From: Aureibacillus halotolerans
Lineage (GTDB): Bacteria > Bacillota > Bacilli > Bacillales > DSM-28697
Direction: 5' to 3'
Length of the DNA stretch: 64,000 nt
Assembly (NCBI RefSeq): GCF_004363045.1
Contig: NZ_SNYJ01000015.1
Location: forward strand, 6,327-70,326
Position 1 is the stretch's first letter; every line of letters begins with the position of its first letter. Of the stretch, positions 1 to 8,938 are shown piece by piece. A program made the position numbers and the translations under genes. Below the pieces are notes generated by a model. The model saw only the letters and a list, made by a program, of their open reading frames with translations. It did no database searches and was not told the DNA's origin.

Positions 1-226
1 TTTCGAGGCGCGAAGCCAAGAGAGGCGCGGAGTTGCCACACGGGCAATGAGCACCGAACGAGGCAAAGCAACGAAGAAAGCGAGCGTTTCTCACCAAACA
101 CCATCAGGCTGGATGAAAACGTTTGTCTTTCGAGGCGCGAAGCCAAGAGAGGCGCGGAGTTGCCACACGGGCAATGAGCACCGAACGAGGCAAAGCAACG
201 AAGAAAGCGAGCGTTTCTCACCAGCC
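1..226. repeat. Two tandem copies of a ~98-bp repeat, period 127 bp
   Basis: The block at 1-98 recurs at 128-225 with what looks like complete identity, separated by about 29 bp of unique sequence. Each copy contains an inverted pair around TTGCC and GGCAA, so it could fold as RNA or DNA. Short open frames read through it on both strands, but they have no ribosome binding site and simply reflect the repeat. The left edge of the window cuts the array, so more copies may lie upstream. It lies just upstream of the SLH-glucosaminidase gene. Function unknown. Confidence 0.85.
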
Positions 227-263
227 TGAAGAATGACTATGCATAGGGTAGGGTGACAAAAGA

Positions 264-1973
264 ATGAAAAAAACATGGCTATTGGCGGCAGGGCTAGTGC
301 TTGCTGTCCCAGTACACGCTGGAGCAGCCAACGATGACGTGTCAGGTCATTATTTTGAAGTGGAGATTCGTGATCTAGAGGAAGCTGGAATCATGAACGG
401 CTATGGGAATGGCCAGTTCAAGCCAGATCAAAATGTGACACGAGCTGAATTTGCGGCGTTTGTGAGCCGCTCGTTGTCGCTCTCCAAAGGTGAAGCTACA
501 TTTACAGATGTGTCTGAGGAACACCCTCTTTATAATGAGGTTGGCGCAGCCGCGGAAGCGGGAATTGTTCGTGGGATTGGTGATGACCTATTTGACCCTA
601 AACGTTTCATTACAAGAGAAGAAATGGCCGTTATGTTAGATCGTGCCGTTCAATATAAAGATATTGACCCAGAGGCGGCAGAGCTTACTTTCTTGGACAA
701 GGATGACATCCTTTATCCATTAAACGTCCGTCATACAGTCGCGCTGGGAATTGTGGCCGGCGGCAAGGATGGCATGTTTAGACCAAAGGATTCGGCGACA
801 CGTGGTCAAGCTGCAACATTTATTCACCGCATGCTTGAGGCCATTGCTGTTGCAGAGCTACCTGAACCAGAAGAGCCGATTACACCGCCAGAAGAACCTG
901 TTACTCCTGAGGAGGAATTGCCTGATCCCCCTGAAACGTCTTCAGATGCGTACCGAACTGCGACGTTTGATAGTGAAGGGCAGCCACAGTTTTCTGATGA
1001 AGTGAATTCGTGGGAAGAAGCACTTGAGCTTCTAGGAGACAAAGACGCGGATGTTCTGTATAAAGGAGACCAAATCGTCTGGATTGCCGACGGCTTAGCC
1101 GTCAGCAAAGGTCTAACGTATATCTATCGTGAGGAAGAAGACGATGTTGCCCTTGGTGGACAGCAGGTGACTTATGTCGCTCCAGGAACTGAGATGAAGC
1201 TGCTTGAGTCTGGACAAGAACGTGTCCATGTGATGCTTCAAGGATTAAAGGGCTCGGTGAACGCAAGCGATATCGCGCTTTTGCCAACAGAGCTGATCCC
1301 AGGACAGTCCTACTATAAGGAACGAGATGGCTTTTTGTGGCATTATATTTACGTGAACAATAAATATGAAGCCTATTTGTACGGAGAAGCGCCGTCATTC
1401 TTTGATGAAGGCGAGCAGATACAAAGCTGGGATGGTGCAACGTTTGAAGACGAGACGTATCGCCAATACTTTTCCTATATGCCGTTACGTTCGACAACAT
1501 CGTATTCAGCAGAAGAGCTTGATGAGTATGTCGCTTCACAGCGCCCCGATTCACCACTGATTGGTCTTGGTGAATTCTTTAAAGATGCAGAAGAGACGTA
1601 TGATGTAAACGCGCTTTACTTGCTTGCTCATGCGATTCATGAAAGTGCATGGGGCTTTAGTCAGATTGCACAGGAAAAAAACAATCTTTACGGACTACGT
1701 GCCTATGATGTCAATCCAGGGGAAAACGCACTTGCGTTTCCATCAGTAGAAGCAAACATTGATTTTGCTGCCAAGTATATTTCTGAAAACTACTTAACGG
1801 ATGCAGAGGGAACTTACTACAACGGAGGGTACTTAGGCAATAAAAATGGCGGCATGAATGTGGTTTACGCGTCTGATCCTTATTGGGGTCAAAAAATTGC
1901 TGGCTATATGTATCGTGCAGACAAAGTGATGGGTGAAAAGGATATTCATCAGTTGGACATGATTTCGCAATAA
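264..1973 (+). CDS. SLH-domain exported glucosaminidase (N-acetylglucosaminidase family)
   Basis: A 569-residue exported cell-wall hydrolase. Residues 1-21 form a signal peptide (lysines, hydrophobic core, AGA|A-type cut). Three SLH repeats follow at about 28-70, 80-130 and 143-195, each with the usual F(K/D)P..(N/F)(V/I)TR(A/E)E pattern. A Pro/Glu linker spans 200-228 and a poorly recognised middle region 240-410. The C-terminal ~150 residues match the glucosaminidase domain of LytG/Bax-like enzymes, with the likely catalytic Glu in AHAIHESAWG (residue 460). SLH domains bind pyruvylated secondary wall polymer, and csaB, the pyruvyltransferase gene, lies 5.5 kb downstream. So this enzyme is probably tethered to the wall by the polymer made by its neighbours. 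Domain identification is strong; the exact bond cut is inferred. Confidence 0.9.
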   Translation: MKKTWLLAAGLVLAVPVHAGAANDDVSGHYFEVEIRDLEEAGIMNGYGNGQFKPDQNVTRAEFAAFVSRSLSLSKGEATFTDVSEEHPLYNEVGAAAEAGIVRGIGDDLFDPKRFITREEMAVMLDRAVQYKDIDPEAAELTFLDKDDILYPLNVRHTVALGIVAGGKDGMFRPKDSATRGQAATFIHRMLEAIAVAELPEPEEPITPPEEPVTPEEELPDPPETSSDAYRTATFDSEGQPQFSDEVNSWEEALELLGDKDADVLYKGDQIVWIADGLAVSKGLTYIYREEEDDVALGGQQVTYVAPGTEMKLLESGQERVHVMLQGLKGSVNASDIALLPTELIPGQSYYKERDGFLWHYIYVNNKYEAYLYGEAPSFFDEGEQIQSWDGATFEDETYRQYFSYMPLRSTTSYSAEELDEYVASQRPDSPLIGLGEFFKDAEETYDVNALYLLAHAIHESAWGFSQIAQEKNNLYGLRAYDVNPGENALAFPSVEANIDFAAKYISENYLTDAEGTYYNGGYLGNKNGGMNVVYASDPYWGQKIAGYMYRADKVMGEKDIHQLDMISQ

Positions 1974-2017
1974 AACGAATAAAGTAAAGTGTTGAATTGG
2001 GTAAAGTAGGTGGAACA

Positions 2018-2749
2018 TTGGAGACAGTCAGTATACTAGGCGTGCCGTTTGCAAAAGCAACGATGCAGGAGATGGTGAGTGCGCTTGAATCGCGTTTAGA
2101 ACAGCAGCAAAAAACCTTTGTTGTCACGGCGAATCCGGAAATTGTCATGCAAGCAAGAGACAAGCCTGATTTTCAGCGTTGCATTCAACAGGCGGACTAT
2201 ATTACGGCAGATGGCATTGGGGTTGTGAAGGCCGCGCAAATGATTGGACAACCATTGCCAGAGCGCGTGGCAGGGTATGACATGATGCATGAGCTGTTCG
2301 CTCTTTGTGCCAAGCGAGGTTGGTCCGTTTATATGATAGGGGCAGAGGAAGAAGTCATTGTCGGGGCTGTTGAAAAAGTGCAAGAGCTTTACCCTGGCAT
2401 CAAAATCGTCGGCTATCGCAACGGATTTTTTGAGCTTGATGATCAAACGATTATAGCTGATATTCAACAGGCCAAGCCGGATCTTGTGCTTGCGGCATTA
2501 GGCATGGCACGTCAAGAGGAATGGATTGTACAAACGCTTCCTGCGGTTGATCAAGGCGTGTTTATCGGTGTCGGTGGAAGCTTTGATGTCCTCGCTGGTA
2601 AGGTTGAGCGGGCGCCGGCAATCTTTCAAAAAGCGAATCTTGAATGGTTCTACCGCCTTTGCAAGCAGCCTTCAAGGTGGCGACGAATGCTGGCATTGCC
2701 GAAGTTCATCACCACTGTAAGAAAAGAACATAAAGGAGGGAGGGCATAA
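2018..2749 (+). CDS. tagA: WecG/TagA/CpsF-family glycosyltransferase
   Basis: A 243-residue cytosolic, membrane-associated glycosyltransferase. Family members add N-acetylmannosamine to undecaprenyl-PP-GlcNAc, the second step of linkage-unit synthesis for wall teichoic acid or secondary wall polymers. Family signatures visible are TADGIGVV with the conserved Asp, and the IGAEEEV...A region followed by the GYRNGFF block. A longer frame opens at TTG 1997, but TTG 2018 is preferred. It has GGTGG six bases upstream and gives a typical N-terminus (METVSILGVPF). It overlaps the flippase gene downstream by one base. Together with tagO-, flippase- and csaB-type genes it indicates a wall-polymer pathway. 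Confidence 0.87.
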   Translation: METVSILGVPFAKATMQEMVSALESRLEQQQKTFVVTANPEIVMQARDKPDFQRCIQQADYITADGIGVVKAAQMIGQPLPERVAGYDMMHELFALCAKRGWSVYMIGAEEEVIVGAVEKVQELYPGIKIVGYRNGFFELDDQTIIADIQQAKPDLVLAALGMARQEEWIVQTLPAVDQGVFIGVGGSFDVLAGKVERAPAIFQKANLEWFYRLCKQPSRWRRMLALPKFITTVRKEHKGGRA

Positions 2750-4293
2750 TGGCGCCTCCATCCTTTTTAAAAAGTGCTATCGTCATCACTGTCGCGACGT
2801 TGATTTCTAAAATTCTCGGCAGTGTCTTTTTAATTCCGTTGCAAAATATTGCGGGGGATGAAGTGTTTGGTATCTTCCGTTTTGTGTACCCTTTTTACAT
2901 GGTCGCATTAATTTTGTCAGTGGCAGGCATTCCGATCGCCATTTCAAAATTAATTTCGGAAGCCCGGGCACAGAAGAGTGAGGAAAACATTCGAGCGATA
3001 TTTCTCACGTCATCCATACTAGCAGCTTGCTTCGGGATCATTAGTTTTACCTTCATGTATTTTATGTCAGGCGCCCTTGCCTCTTGGTTTTGGAACGAAA
3101 CCGCTCAAATGGCATTGGCGATTGTTTCTGTTACCTTGCTTTTGGCTCCTTATATGGCGGTGTATCGCGGATTTTTTCAAGGCTTCGACGAGATGCGTCC
3201 AACCGCATTTTCTCAAGTGTTCGAGCAATGTATCCGTGCAGGTGTCACGCTTGTTGTCGCCTATGTGTTTGTTCAGCTGCAAACAGAGGATCAAACGTTA
3301 GCAGGGTATGTCATGTATGGTTCGGTGGCAGGTGTTCTCGTGTCTCTTGTGTATTTGCGAGTGACTTTTCAGCGTTCACCGTACCGACCAAAGGTGTCAA
3401 CACCCTACTCTATGGATACGTTTGTGTCATGGGGAAAGCGAATTTTAAGCTTATCGATCCCAGTGGCAATTGGGACGTTGACGATGGCGTTGCTCAATTT
3501 AGTTGATTCGTTGACGATTCCTAACGCACTCTCTGGGGAACCTGGAAAGCTCTATGGCTTGTATGGCCGTGGCGTAACGCTTGTGCAAATTGCCACCGTT
3601 TTCTCAAGCGCCATTATCCTACCATTAATCCCGAGGATCACTCAGGCAATGGTCAAAAAGAAACAGGACGAGGCGAAAAGTGTCGTAGCTCGGTCATTAA
3701 AAATGGCACATCTTGTCAGTTGGCCAGCTGCGTTAGGTCTTGCCGCGCTTGCAGTGCCGATTAATATCGCCTTATTTACTGACAATCAAGGAAGCACGGC
3801 GATTGCACTGCTGGGCATAAGTTCTTTATTCACATCGTTTTCTGTATTAACTACAGGCATCCTCCAAGGGTTAAATAGGGCAAAAGCAGCAGCGGTCATT
3901 ATCTTGCTTGCTGTCGTTGCGAAGGCAGTCATGAATAGCTTGCTCGTGCAAGGTTGGGGCATTGAAGGTGCGGCAGCAGCGACAACGATTATTTATATGC
4001 TCATTTGGGCAATTAATGCTATAATAGCTCGAACTGTGTTGCCACATGACATTCAGTGGCGAACACCGATCGTTTGTTTTGCGGCGAGCGTTGTAATGAG
4101 TGGGGTGATTGCGACCCCTTGGCTACTGCTCGAGCTATCGTCGAGAAGCGCCGCTTTGCTCTATGTCATCGTCGCTGTACCAATTGGCGCGATGGTGTAT
4201 GCAGGTCTTGTTATTGGTGGAAAAGCACTACGTCGTGAGGAATTTGCTGCAATGCCATACATTGGCAGGTTTTTTGCGCAAAGAAACCAGTAA
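2749..4293 (+). CDS. MOP-superfamily lipid II / polysaccharide flippase (SpoVB/YtgP/MurJ-like)
   Basis: A 514-residue polytopic membrane protein with roughly 13-14 hydrophobic segments spread over its full length. It belongs to the polysaccharide biosynthesis (SpoVB/Wzx/YtgP) branch of the MOP superfamily. These proteins move undecaprenyl-linked sugars or lipid II across the membrane. The N-terminal block (TLISKILGSVFLIPLQNIAG) and the GxxxGFFQGxxxMxPTAxSQ-like segment near residues 140-155 are typical of SpoVB/YtgP proteins. The start codon overlaps the tagA stop (TAATG), implying translational coupling. Position inside the polymer cluster suggests the lipid-linked polymer precursor as substrate, but a MurJ-like role in lipid II flipping cannot be excluded. 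Confidence 0.87.
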   Translation: MAPPSFLKSAIVITVATLISKILGSVFLIPLQNIAGDEVFGIFRFVYPFYMVALILSVAGIPIAISKLISEARAQKSEENIRAIFLTSSILAACFGIISFTFMYFMSGALASWFWNETAQMALAIVSVTLLLAPYMAVYRGFFQGFDEMRPTAFSQVFEQCIRAGVTLVVAYVFVQLQTEDQTLAGYVMYGSVAGVLVSLVYLRVTFQRSPYRPKVSTPYSMDTFVSWGKRILSLSIPVAIGTLTMALLNLVDSLTIPNALSGEPGKLYGLYGRGVTLVQIATVFSSAIILPLIPRITQAMVKKKQDEAKSVVARSLKMAHLVSWPAALGLAALAVPINIALFTDNQGSTAIALLGISSLFTSFSVLTTGILQGLNRAKAAAVIILLAVVAKAVMNSLLVQGWGIEGAAAATTIIYMLIWAINAIIARTVLPHDIQWRTPIVCFAASVVMSGVIATPWLLLELSSRSAALLYVIVAVPIGAMVYAGLVIGGKALRREEFAAMPYIGRFFAQRNQ

Positions 4294-4374
4294 ACTAAGA
4301 ATGTCTTTGAATGCCTATACACAGAATTGACTACTTTCATTTATTTATTGATCGAACCAGGGAGTTGGCTTTTA

Positions 4375-5436
4375 ATGATTGAAATTATGGCAGTCCTAAG
4401 TTGTTTTATTGCATCCGTTCTTTTAACCCCTTTAGTAAAAAAGCTCGCGTTGGCTATTGGTGCTGTGGATAAACCGAACCAACGCAAAGTGCATCAACGA
4501 GTGATGCCGCGCTTAGGTGGACTTGCGATTTTCTTTAGTTTTATTATTGGTTTTTTGTTCTTTCAGCCAGATAAATCGATCCTCTGGCCGATTCTCATCG
4601 GTGCAACCATTATTGTTGTTACTGGTGTTCTAGACGATATGATAGAGCTAGCGGCTAAATGGAAGCTTCTCGGACAGATCGCTGCCGCAGCCGTCGTGAT
4701 CCTATCCAACATCCAAATTACGTACATTGATCTTCCGTTCGTAGGACTATGGGAGCTAGGTTGGTTAAGTGTTCCGTTTACATTGCTCTGGATCGTCGGT
4801 ATTACGAATGCCATTAATTTAATTGATGGATTGGACGGTTTAGCAGCAGGAGTTTCGAGTATCGTATTGATCGCTGTATCGACAATGGCCATTATTATGG
4901 GGGACAGCTTCGTCGCAATGCTCGGTTTCTTACTTATGGGAAGCACGCTCGGCTTTTTAGTGTACAACTTCCATCCGGCAAAAATCTTTATGGGGGATAC
5001 AGGCGCCTTGTTTTTAGGCTTTATGATCTCAGTGCTTGCGATCCTCGGCTTTAAGAACATTACGTTTTTCTCGCTGCTTGTGCCAGTGATTATGCTAGGC
5101 GTGCCGATTTCTGATACGTTCTTTGCAATCATTCGCCGTGTGGTGCATAAAAAGCCACTCTCAGCGCCAGATAAATCGCATCTGCATCACTGTCTGTTGA
5201 ATTTAGGGCTTTCTCATCGGACGACGGTGCTCGTTATTTACGCAATGGCAGCGATATTTGGATTAGCAGCCATTATGTTTTCACAAGCCACATCTACACT
5301 TTGGGCGGCTATTGGAATCGTCGTTGTTCTCTTGCTTGCCATTCAATTGGTCGCAGAAGGTGTAGGTCTTGTAAGTGATACGTACAAGCCACTTCTCAAT
5401 TTCTTCCGGAGAATGGCGACAAAACGTCAGGGCTAG
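4375..5436 (+). CDS. tagO: Undecaprenyl-phosphate GlcNAc-1-phosphate transferase (TagO/WecA type)
   Basis: A 353-residue membrane enzyme with about 10-11 transmembrane segments. It transfers GlcNAc-1-phosphate from UDP-GlcNAc to undecaprenyl phosphate, the committing step for wall teichoic acid or secondary wall polymer. Signatures are DDMIEL (the DDxx(D/E) metal motif), the NAINLIDGLDGLA loop, KIFMGDTGALFLGF, and the HLHHCLL cluster typical of WecA/TagO rather than MraY. ATG 4375 with AGGGAG ten bases upstream is chosen over the longer TTG frame at 4327. A strong terminator follows, so the tagA - flippase - tagO set probably ends here. Confidence 0.93.
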   Translation: MIEIMAVLSCFIASVLLTPLVKKLALAIGAVDKPNQRKVHQRVMPRLGGLAIFFSFIIGFLFFQPDKSILWPILIGATIIVVTGVLDDMIELAAKWKLLGQIAAAAVVILSNIQITYIDLPFVGLWELGWLSVPFTLLWIVGITNAINLIDGLDGLAAGVSSIVLIAVSTMAIIMGDSFVAMLGFLLMGSTLGFLVYNFHPAKIFMGDTGALFLGFMISVLAILGFKNITFFSLLVPVIMLGVPISDTFFAIIRRVVHKKPLSAPDKSHLHHCLLNLGLSHRTTVLVIYAMAAIFGLAAIMFSQATSTLWAAIGIVVVLLLAIQLVAEGVGLVSDTYKPLLNFFRRMATKRQG

Positions 5437-5482
5437 CACATCTTAAAATGGTAGGAATGCCATAGAGGCTGACGAATTTATT

Positions 5483-5516
5483 AGGCATCTGCATTGCTAT
5501 AGCAGATGCCTTTTTG
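5483..5516 (+). terminator. Rho-independent terminator after tagO
   Basis: GGCATCTGC and GCAGATGCC form a perfect 9-bp stem with a short loop, followed directly by TTTTT. Confidence 0.9.
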
Positions 5517-5531
5517 AATGGAAAAATGGCG

Positions 5532-5561
5532 TTCCGACCTAGCAAAAAAATATGATATGAT
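5532..5561 (+). promoter_or_regulatory. Candidate sigma-A promoter for the DUF5693-csaB pair
   Basis: TTCCGA (5532-5537) and TATGAT (5556-5561) are spaced 18 bp apart, about 50 bp before the start codon of the downstream gene. The -35 match is partial. Confidence 0.5.
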
Positions 5562-5610
5562 GGAATTGAATGTAAGTCAATGAAAGCAATTTGAAGGAGT
5601 GTAAAGGCTG

Positions 5611-7536
5611 TTGAAAAAACTACTACTCATCGTATTTGTTCTTGGAGTGCTCGCTACTGCTCCGTTTATCTATGAACGATTTAGTGTTGAACAAGCGAAT
5701 GATACATACGAAGTTGTGGTTCCTGAATTGCATTTGCAAGGATTTGAGAACTGGGGCTTAGAAGAGCAACAAGTAATGGATCATCTAAAGAATGCAGGTG
5801 TGCATGCCTTTGCGGTTGAACCGGAGACGATTGATTCTCTCGCAAATAGCTTGGCTCTTGTTTATTACGATAAACATGCTTTTGTGCAGGAGCATCCCGA
5901 TGCTGCATTGGAGTTCCAAAACGCAACAGGCTTTTTTATAGCACCGACAGAGGGCAATGACGGATTGTTTGAACAGACCATCGCCGCGTTTGGACCGAAC
6001 ATTCAGCAAACCACTTACACGAATGAAGATGGACAACCTCTTTATTTCATTGAGGGCGGCCAATGGCAAACGGAAAAGCCGATTACTTACAATATGGAGC
6101 GTATTGATCAGCTGAAATCAGAAGGGTTTGGCATCGTGCTTCGTATTAGCAACGCTGTCGATGAATACAATAATGATTTGATTGATCAAATGGCTCAAAT
6201 TCGCGAGACGTATGGAGCCGATCAAGTGCTATTTACAGGCGAAAAGGTGCTAGGCATGCCGAAGCAGCAGCCTGTTTACAATGGCGATGATAGCCAGAAA
6301 GAAGATGAATTGGAGAGATATACGGACTTTTTCAAAGAGCAGGGCTTCAGCGTTCTGCAAATTGAATTTTATGATCAAGAAGGTTTTCAAACGTATGGAT
6401 ATGAATTAGGAAATCGCGTGCTTCGTTTGCATAGCCTCGACCTTTACGATAATCGGCCGCCAGAGTCGTACATTGAACGAGCTGCGCGGGGGGTTAAGGA
6501 ACGAAATATGCGCGTGTTGTTCGTTAATATGTTCGATGCAGGCAAGCTTGAGGCAGGTTCCTTGACACCAGAAGGCATGCTGCAGAATTCGGCGAACACG
6601 ATTCGTGGAATTCATCAGGCGATTCCTGATCAATTTGAGCACGGCAAAGCACAGCCTTTTGCGGAGATTTCACAGCCGATTTGGGCAAAGCTAGCGACGG
6701 TGCTCGCCATTGCAGCATTAACAGGATTACTCTTGTTAGAGCTTAATAAAACACTTGCTTATATCGGTATTGCGGGCATCGTGCTTGGCGGTGCAGCTTG
6801 GGCAGTCCTCGACATTGGTTTAATTGCCAAGGCACTCGCACTATTCGTTGGGATGATTGTCCCGGTTGCCGCTGTAGGACAAGCGTTAAATGTGAAAGAC
6901 AAGAAGGACCTTATTTTGCGCTACGTCATTGCAGCCGGATTGGCGTTGGCTGGCTCATGGATTATCGTTGTTTTATTGTACGGCAATGAATTTTTAGTGA
7001 AGATTGATGAGTTCCGTGGGGTCAAAATTCTTTATGTCGCTCCAATTGTTCTCATTGCTCTATACTTGCTCTTTAAAAACCGCTCTTGGTTCGGGTATTT
7101 TAAAGAGCCGGTACGCTATTATCAGGTCGTCATTCTCGTTGTTATCGCTGCCGCTCTTTCCTATTACTTAATGAGAAGTGGGAACAGCGCGAGTGTGAGT
7201 GGCATTGAGCTGCAAATTCGTGCGGCACTGGAAAGTCTATTGTACGTTCGACCGAGGACGAAGGAGTTCCTCATCGGCTACCCAATCTTTATCTTTGCGA
7301 TGTACCTAGTGATGAAAGGGCACCGATTGGCGAACGTGCTTTACATTGGAGCGGTCATTGGCTTTATGTCGCTCGTAAACACCTTTACCCATTTGCATAT
7401 TCCACTCGGGCTTTCGTTCTTGCGAGTGGTTTATGGGCTCGTGTTTGGCCTCCTCATTGGTCTTGCACTGATTTATGTATGGAAGCTTGCGGTGAAGGGG
7501 TATAAACGCTTTTTATTGCCGAGGTGGAATCGATGA
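5611..7536 (+). CDS. DUF5693 family membrane protein, csaB-associated
   Basis: A 641-residue protein of unknown biochemical role. An N-terminal hydrophobic anchor (residues 1-20) is followed by a soluble extracytoplasmic-looking region to about 350. The C-terminal half then carries about eight or more hydrophobic segments (for example around 355-380, 385-400, 405-425, 440-460, 475-490, 505-525, 555-570 and 590-630). It matches the DUF5693 proteins encoded beside csaB in Paenibacillus and other SLH-bearing Bacillota. The start is TTG at 5611 with GAAGGAG about 12 bases upstream. Its last four bases overlap the csaB start (ATGA). Tight coupling with csaB suggests a part in export or pyruvylation of the wall polymer; this is inference from context only. 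Confidence 0.78.
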   Translation: MKKLLLIVFVLGVLATAPFIYERFSVEQANDTYEVVVPELHLQGFENWGLEEQQVMDHLKNAGVHAFAVEPETIDSLANSLALVYYDKHAFVQEHPDAALEFQNATGFFIAPTEGNDGLFEQTIAAFGPNIQQTTYTNEDGQPLYFIEGGQWQTEKPITYNMERIDQLKSEGFGIVLRISNAVDEYNNDLIDQMAQIRETYGADQVLFTGEKVLGMPKQQPVYNGDDSQKEDELERYTDFFKEQGFSVLQIEFYDQEGFQTYGYELGNRVLRLHSLDLYDNRPPESYIERAARGVKERNMRVLFVNMFDAGKLEAGSLTPEGMLQNSANTIRGIHQAIPDQFEHGKAQPFAEISQPIWAKLATVLAIAALTGLLLLELNKTLAYIGIAGIVLGGAAWAVLDIGLIAKALALFVGMIVPVAAVGQALNVKDKKDLILRYVIAAGLALAGSWIIVVLLYGNEFLVKIDEFRGVKILYVAPIVLIALYLLFKNRSWFGYFKEPVRYYQVVILVVIAAALSYYLMRSGNSASVSGIELQIRAALESLLYVRPRTKEFLIGYPIFIFAMYLVMKGHRLANVLYIGAVIGFMSLVNTFTHLHIPLGLSFLRVVYGLVFGLLIGLALIYVWKLAVKGYKRFLLPRWNR

Positions 7537-8603
7537 AGATCGTCATGTCAGGGTATTTTGGTTTTGACAATATGGGGGATGAGGCGATCCTCTACTCAAT
7601 TATCCATGCACTAAGAAAGCAGCAGCCAAATGTGGACATCACTGTTCTTTCGAATCAGCCGGAAAAAACGGCCGCTGAATACGGTGTTCAAGCGATTAAT
7701 CGCTGGAAAATTAGAGATGTCTTCAAAGCCATTCGTGCTAGTGATGGACTCATTAGCGGGGGCGGGAGCTTGTTGCAGGATGTGACAAGTGCAAAAACAG
7801 TCCCGTATTATGCCGGTATCATGATGCTCGCTGCCATTGCTAAAAAGCCAATTGTTATTTATGCACAAGGCATTGGACCGCTCAATAGTTTGCCTTCTAA
7901 GCGAATTAGTGCAAGTGTGATGAAGAAGGCAGCACTCATTACCGTACGAGATCAAAGTTCATGTGATCTTCTTCGCTCCATAGGTGTGAAAAAGCCAATT
8001 GACATCGTTCCAGATCCTGTGCTGGGCATGAAACCGAAGAGTACGTTCCCTAATGCCTTTCATGCAATGGAAATACAACAGAAGGTCATTCTTGTATCTG
8101 TGCGTGATTGGTCATCAGAAGAGCCTTATTTGGACAAAATCGCTGAGGTGCTTGATCGCCTGCACAGTGATGGCTATGCAATCGCATTGCTTCCTGTTCA
8201 TGGCGAACATGATTTGAAAACAAGTCAGGCGCTTGCAGAAAAAATGACGAATGCGGCGATTATGCTTCCACATGATGCATCTTTGGAAGAAAAGCTTGCG
8301 ATGGTTCGCGATAGCACATTGCTCATCGGCATGAGGCTTCATGCATTAATTTTTGCAGCAGCGGCAGACACACCTTTCATTGGTGTCAGCTACGACCCGA
8401 AAATTGATGCATTCTGCCAACAAGTAAAACAGCCAATCATCGGACACGTCAATGATGCTTGGACAGCAGAGCAACTTTACATGATGACTGTGAAACAATT
8501 AAATGATCCAAATACAACGAGTGAACTGCAAAAGGTCACATTGTCGTTGAAAACACTTGCTGACGAGACAGCAACGAAGGCGCTTGGAGCCATGCGCACG
8601 TAA
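7533..8603 (+). CDS. csaB: Polysaccharide pyruvyl transferase CsaB
   Basis: A 356-residue cytosolic enzyme of the polysaccharide pyruvyl transferase family. It places ketal-linked pyruvate on the secondary wall polymer, which SLH domains then recognise. Visible features are the N-terminal GYFGFDNMGDEAIL block, the GGGSLLQD motif near residue 75, the YAQGIGP motif, and the C-terminal GMRLHALIFA motif typical of CsaB. ATG 7533 is preferred over GTG 7524 because GAGGTGG lies just upstream and ATG gives a 4-base ATGA overlap with the DUF5693 gene. Its presence agrees with the SLH protein at the left of the window. Confidence 0.93.
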   Translation: MKIVMSGYFGFDNMGDEAILYSIIHALRKQQPNVDITVLSNQPEKTAAEYGVQAINRWKIRDVFKAIRASDGLISGGGSLLQDVTSAKTVPYYAGIMMLAAIAKKPIVIYAQGIGPLNSLPSKRISASVMKKAALITVRDQSSCDLLRSIGVKKPIDIVPDPVLGMKPKSTFPNAFHAMEIQQKVILVSVRDWSSEEPYLDKIAEVLDRLHSDGYAIALLPVHGEHDLKTSQALAEKMTNAAIMLPHDASLEEKLAMVRDSTLLIGMRLHALIFAAAADTPFIGVSYDPKIDAFCQQVKQPIIGHVNDAWTAEQLYMMTVKQLNDPNTTSELQKVTLSLKTLADETATKALGAMRT

Positions 8604-8619
8604 TGAAATTGTAATGAAT

Positions 8620-8657
8620 CGCCTGATGACTGCTGGAACAGTCATCAGGCGTTTTTA
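8620..8657 (+). terminator. Rho-independent terminator after csaB
   Basis: A 13-bp perfect stem (8620-8632 with 8639-8651; CGCCTGATGACTG and its complement) is followed by a T run. Confidence 0.92.
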
Positions 8658-8769
8658 TAATTGGATACACTGACAGAATTCGACGCTACTCCCTAATTTA
8701 TCTTGAATTTTTCATCGTTTAGCCTTACATTTAAAAGAGGAAACGGCATCTTCGCACATACGACAATAG

Positions 8770-8798
8770 TTGACCTTCATAAAAAAAAACTGTAAATA
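8770..8798 (+). promoter_or_regulatory. Candidate sigma-A promoter for the amidase gene
   Basis: TTGACC (8770-8775), 17 bp spacer, TAAATA (8793-8798). The 335-bp gap between csaB and the amidase otherwise holds only the csaB terminator and an untranslated leader; nothing else was recognised. Confidence 0.5.
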
Positions 8799-8938
8799 GC
8801 GTCTAATGATCATTGTATGGTGGTGCAATTGTTCGAAGGCCTTTAACAGGAGAGAAGAAGGAATCTTTCTTTCATTTCAACAGAGAGAAAAATGGAAAAG
8901 GATGATGTGCGGGAATTATGCAATTTGGAGGTTTAAGG

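Noticed and set aside
1-226. CRISPR array from the tandem repeat
   Set aside because: Units are 98 bp with a single ~29-bp gap, too long for CRISPR repeats, and no cas genes are present.
1102-1557. 151-codon minus-strand open frame inside the SLH-glucosaminidase gene
   Set aside because: Antisense to a well-supported coding gene, no ribosome site and no recognisable protein features.
4563-5132. 189-codon minus-strand open frame inside tagO
   Set aside because: Shadow of the tagO reading frame; no start signals or family similarity.
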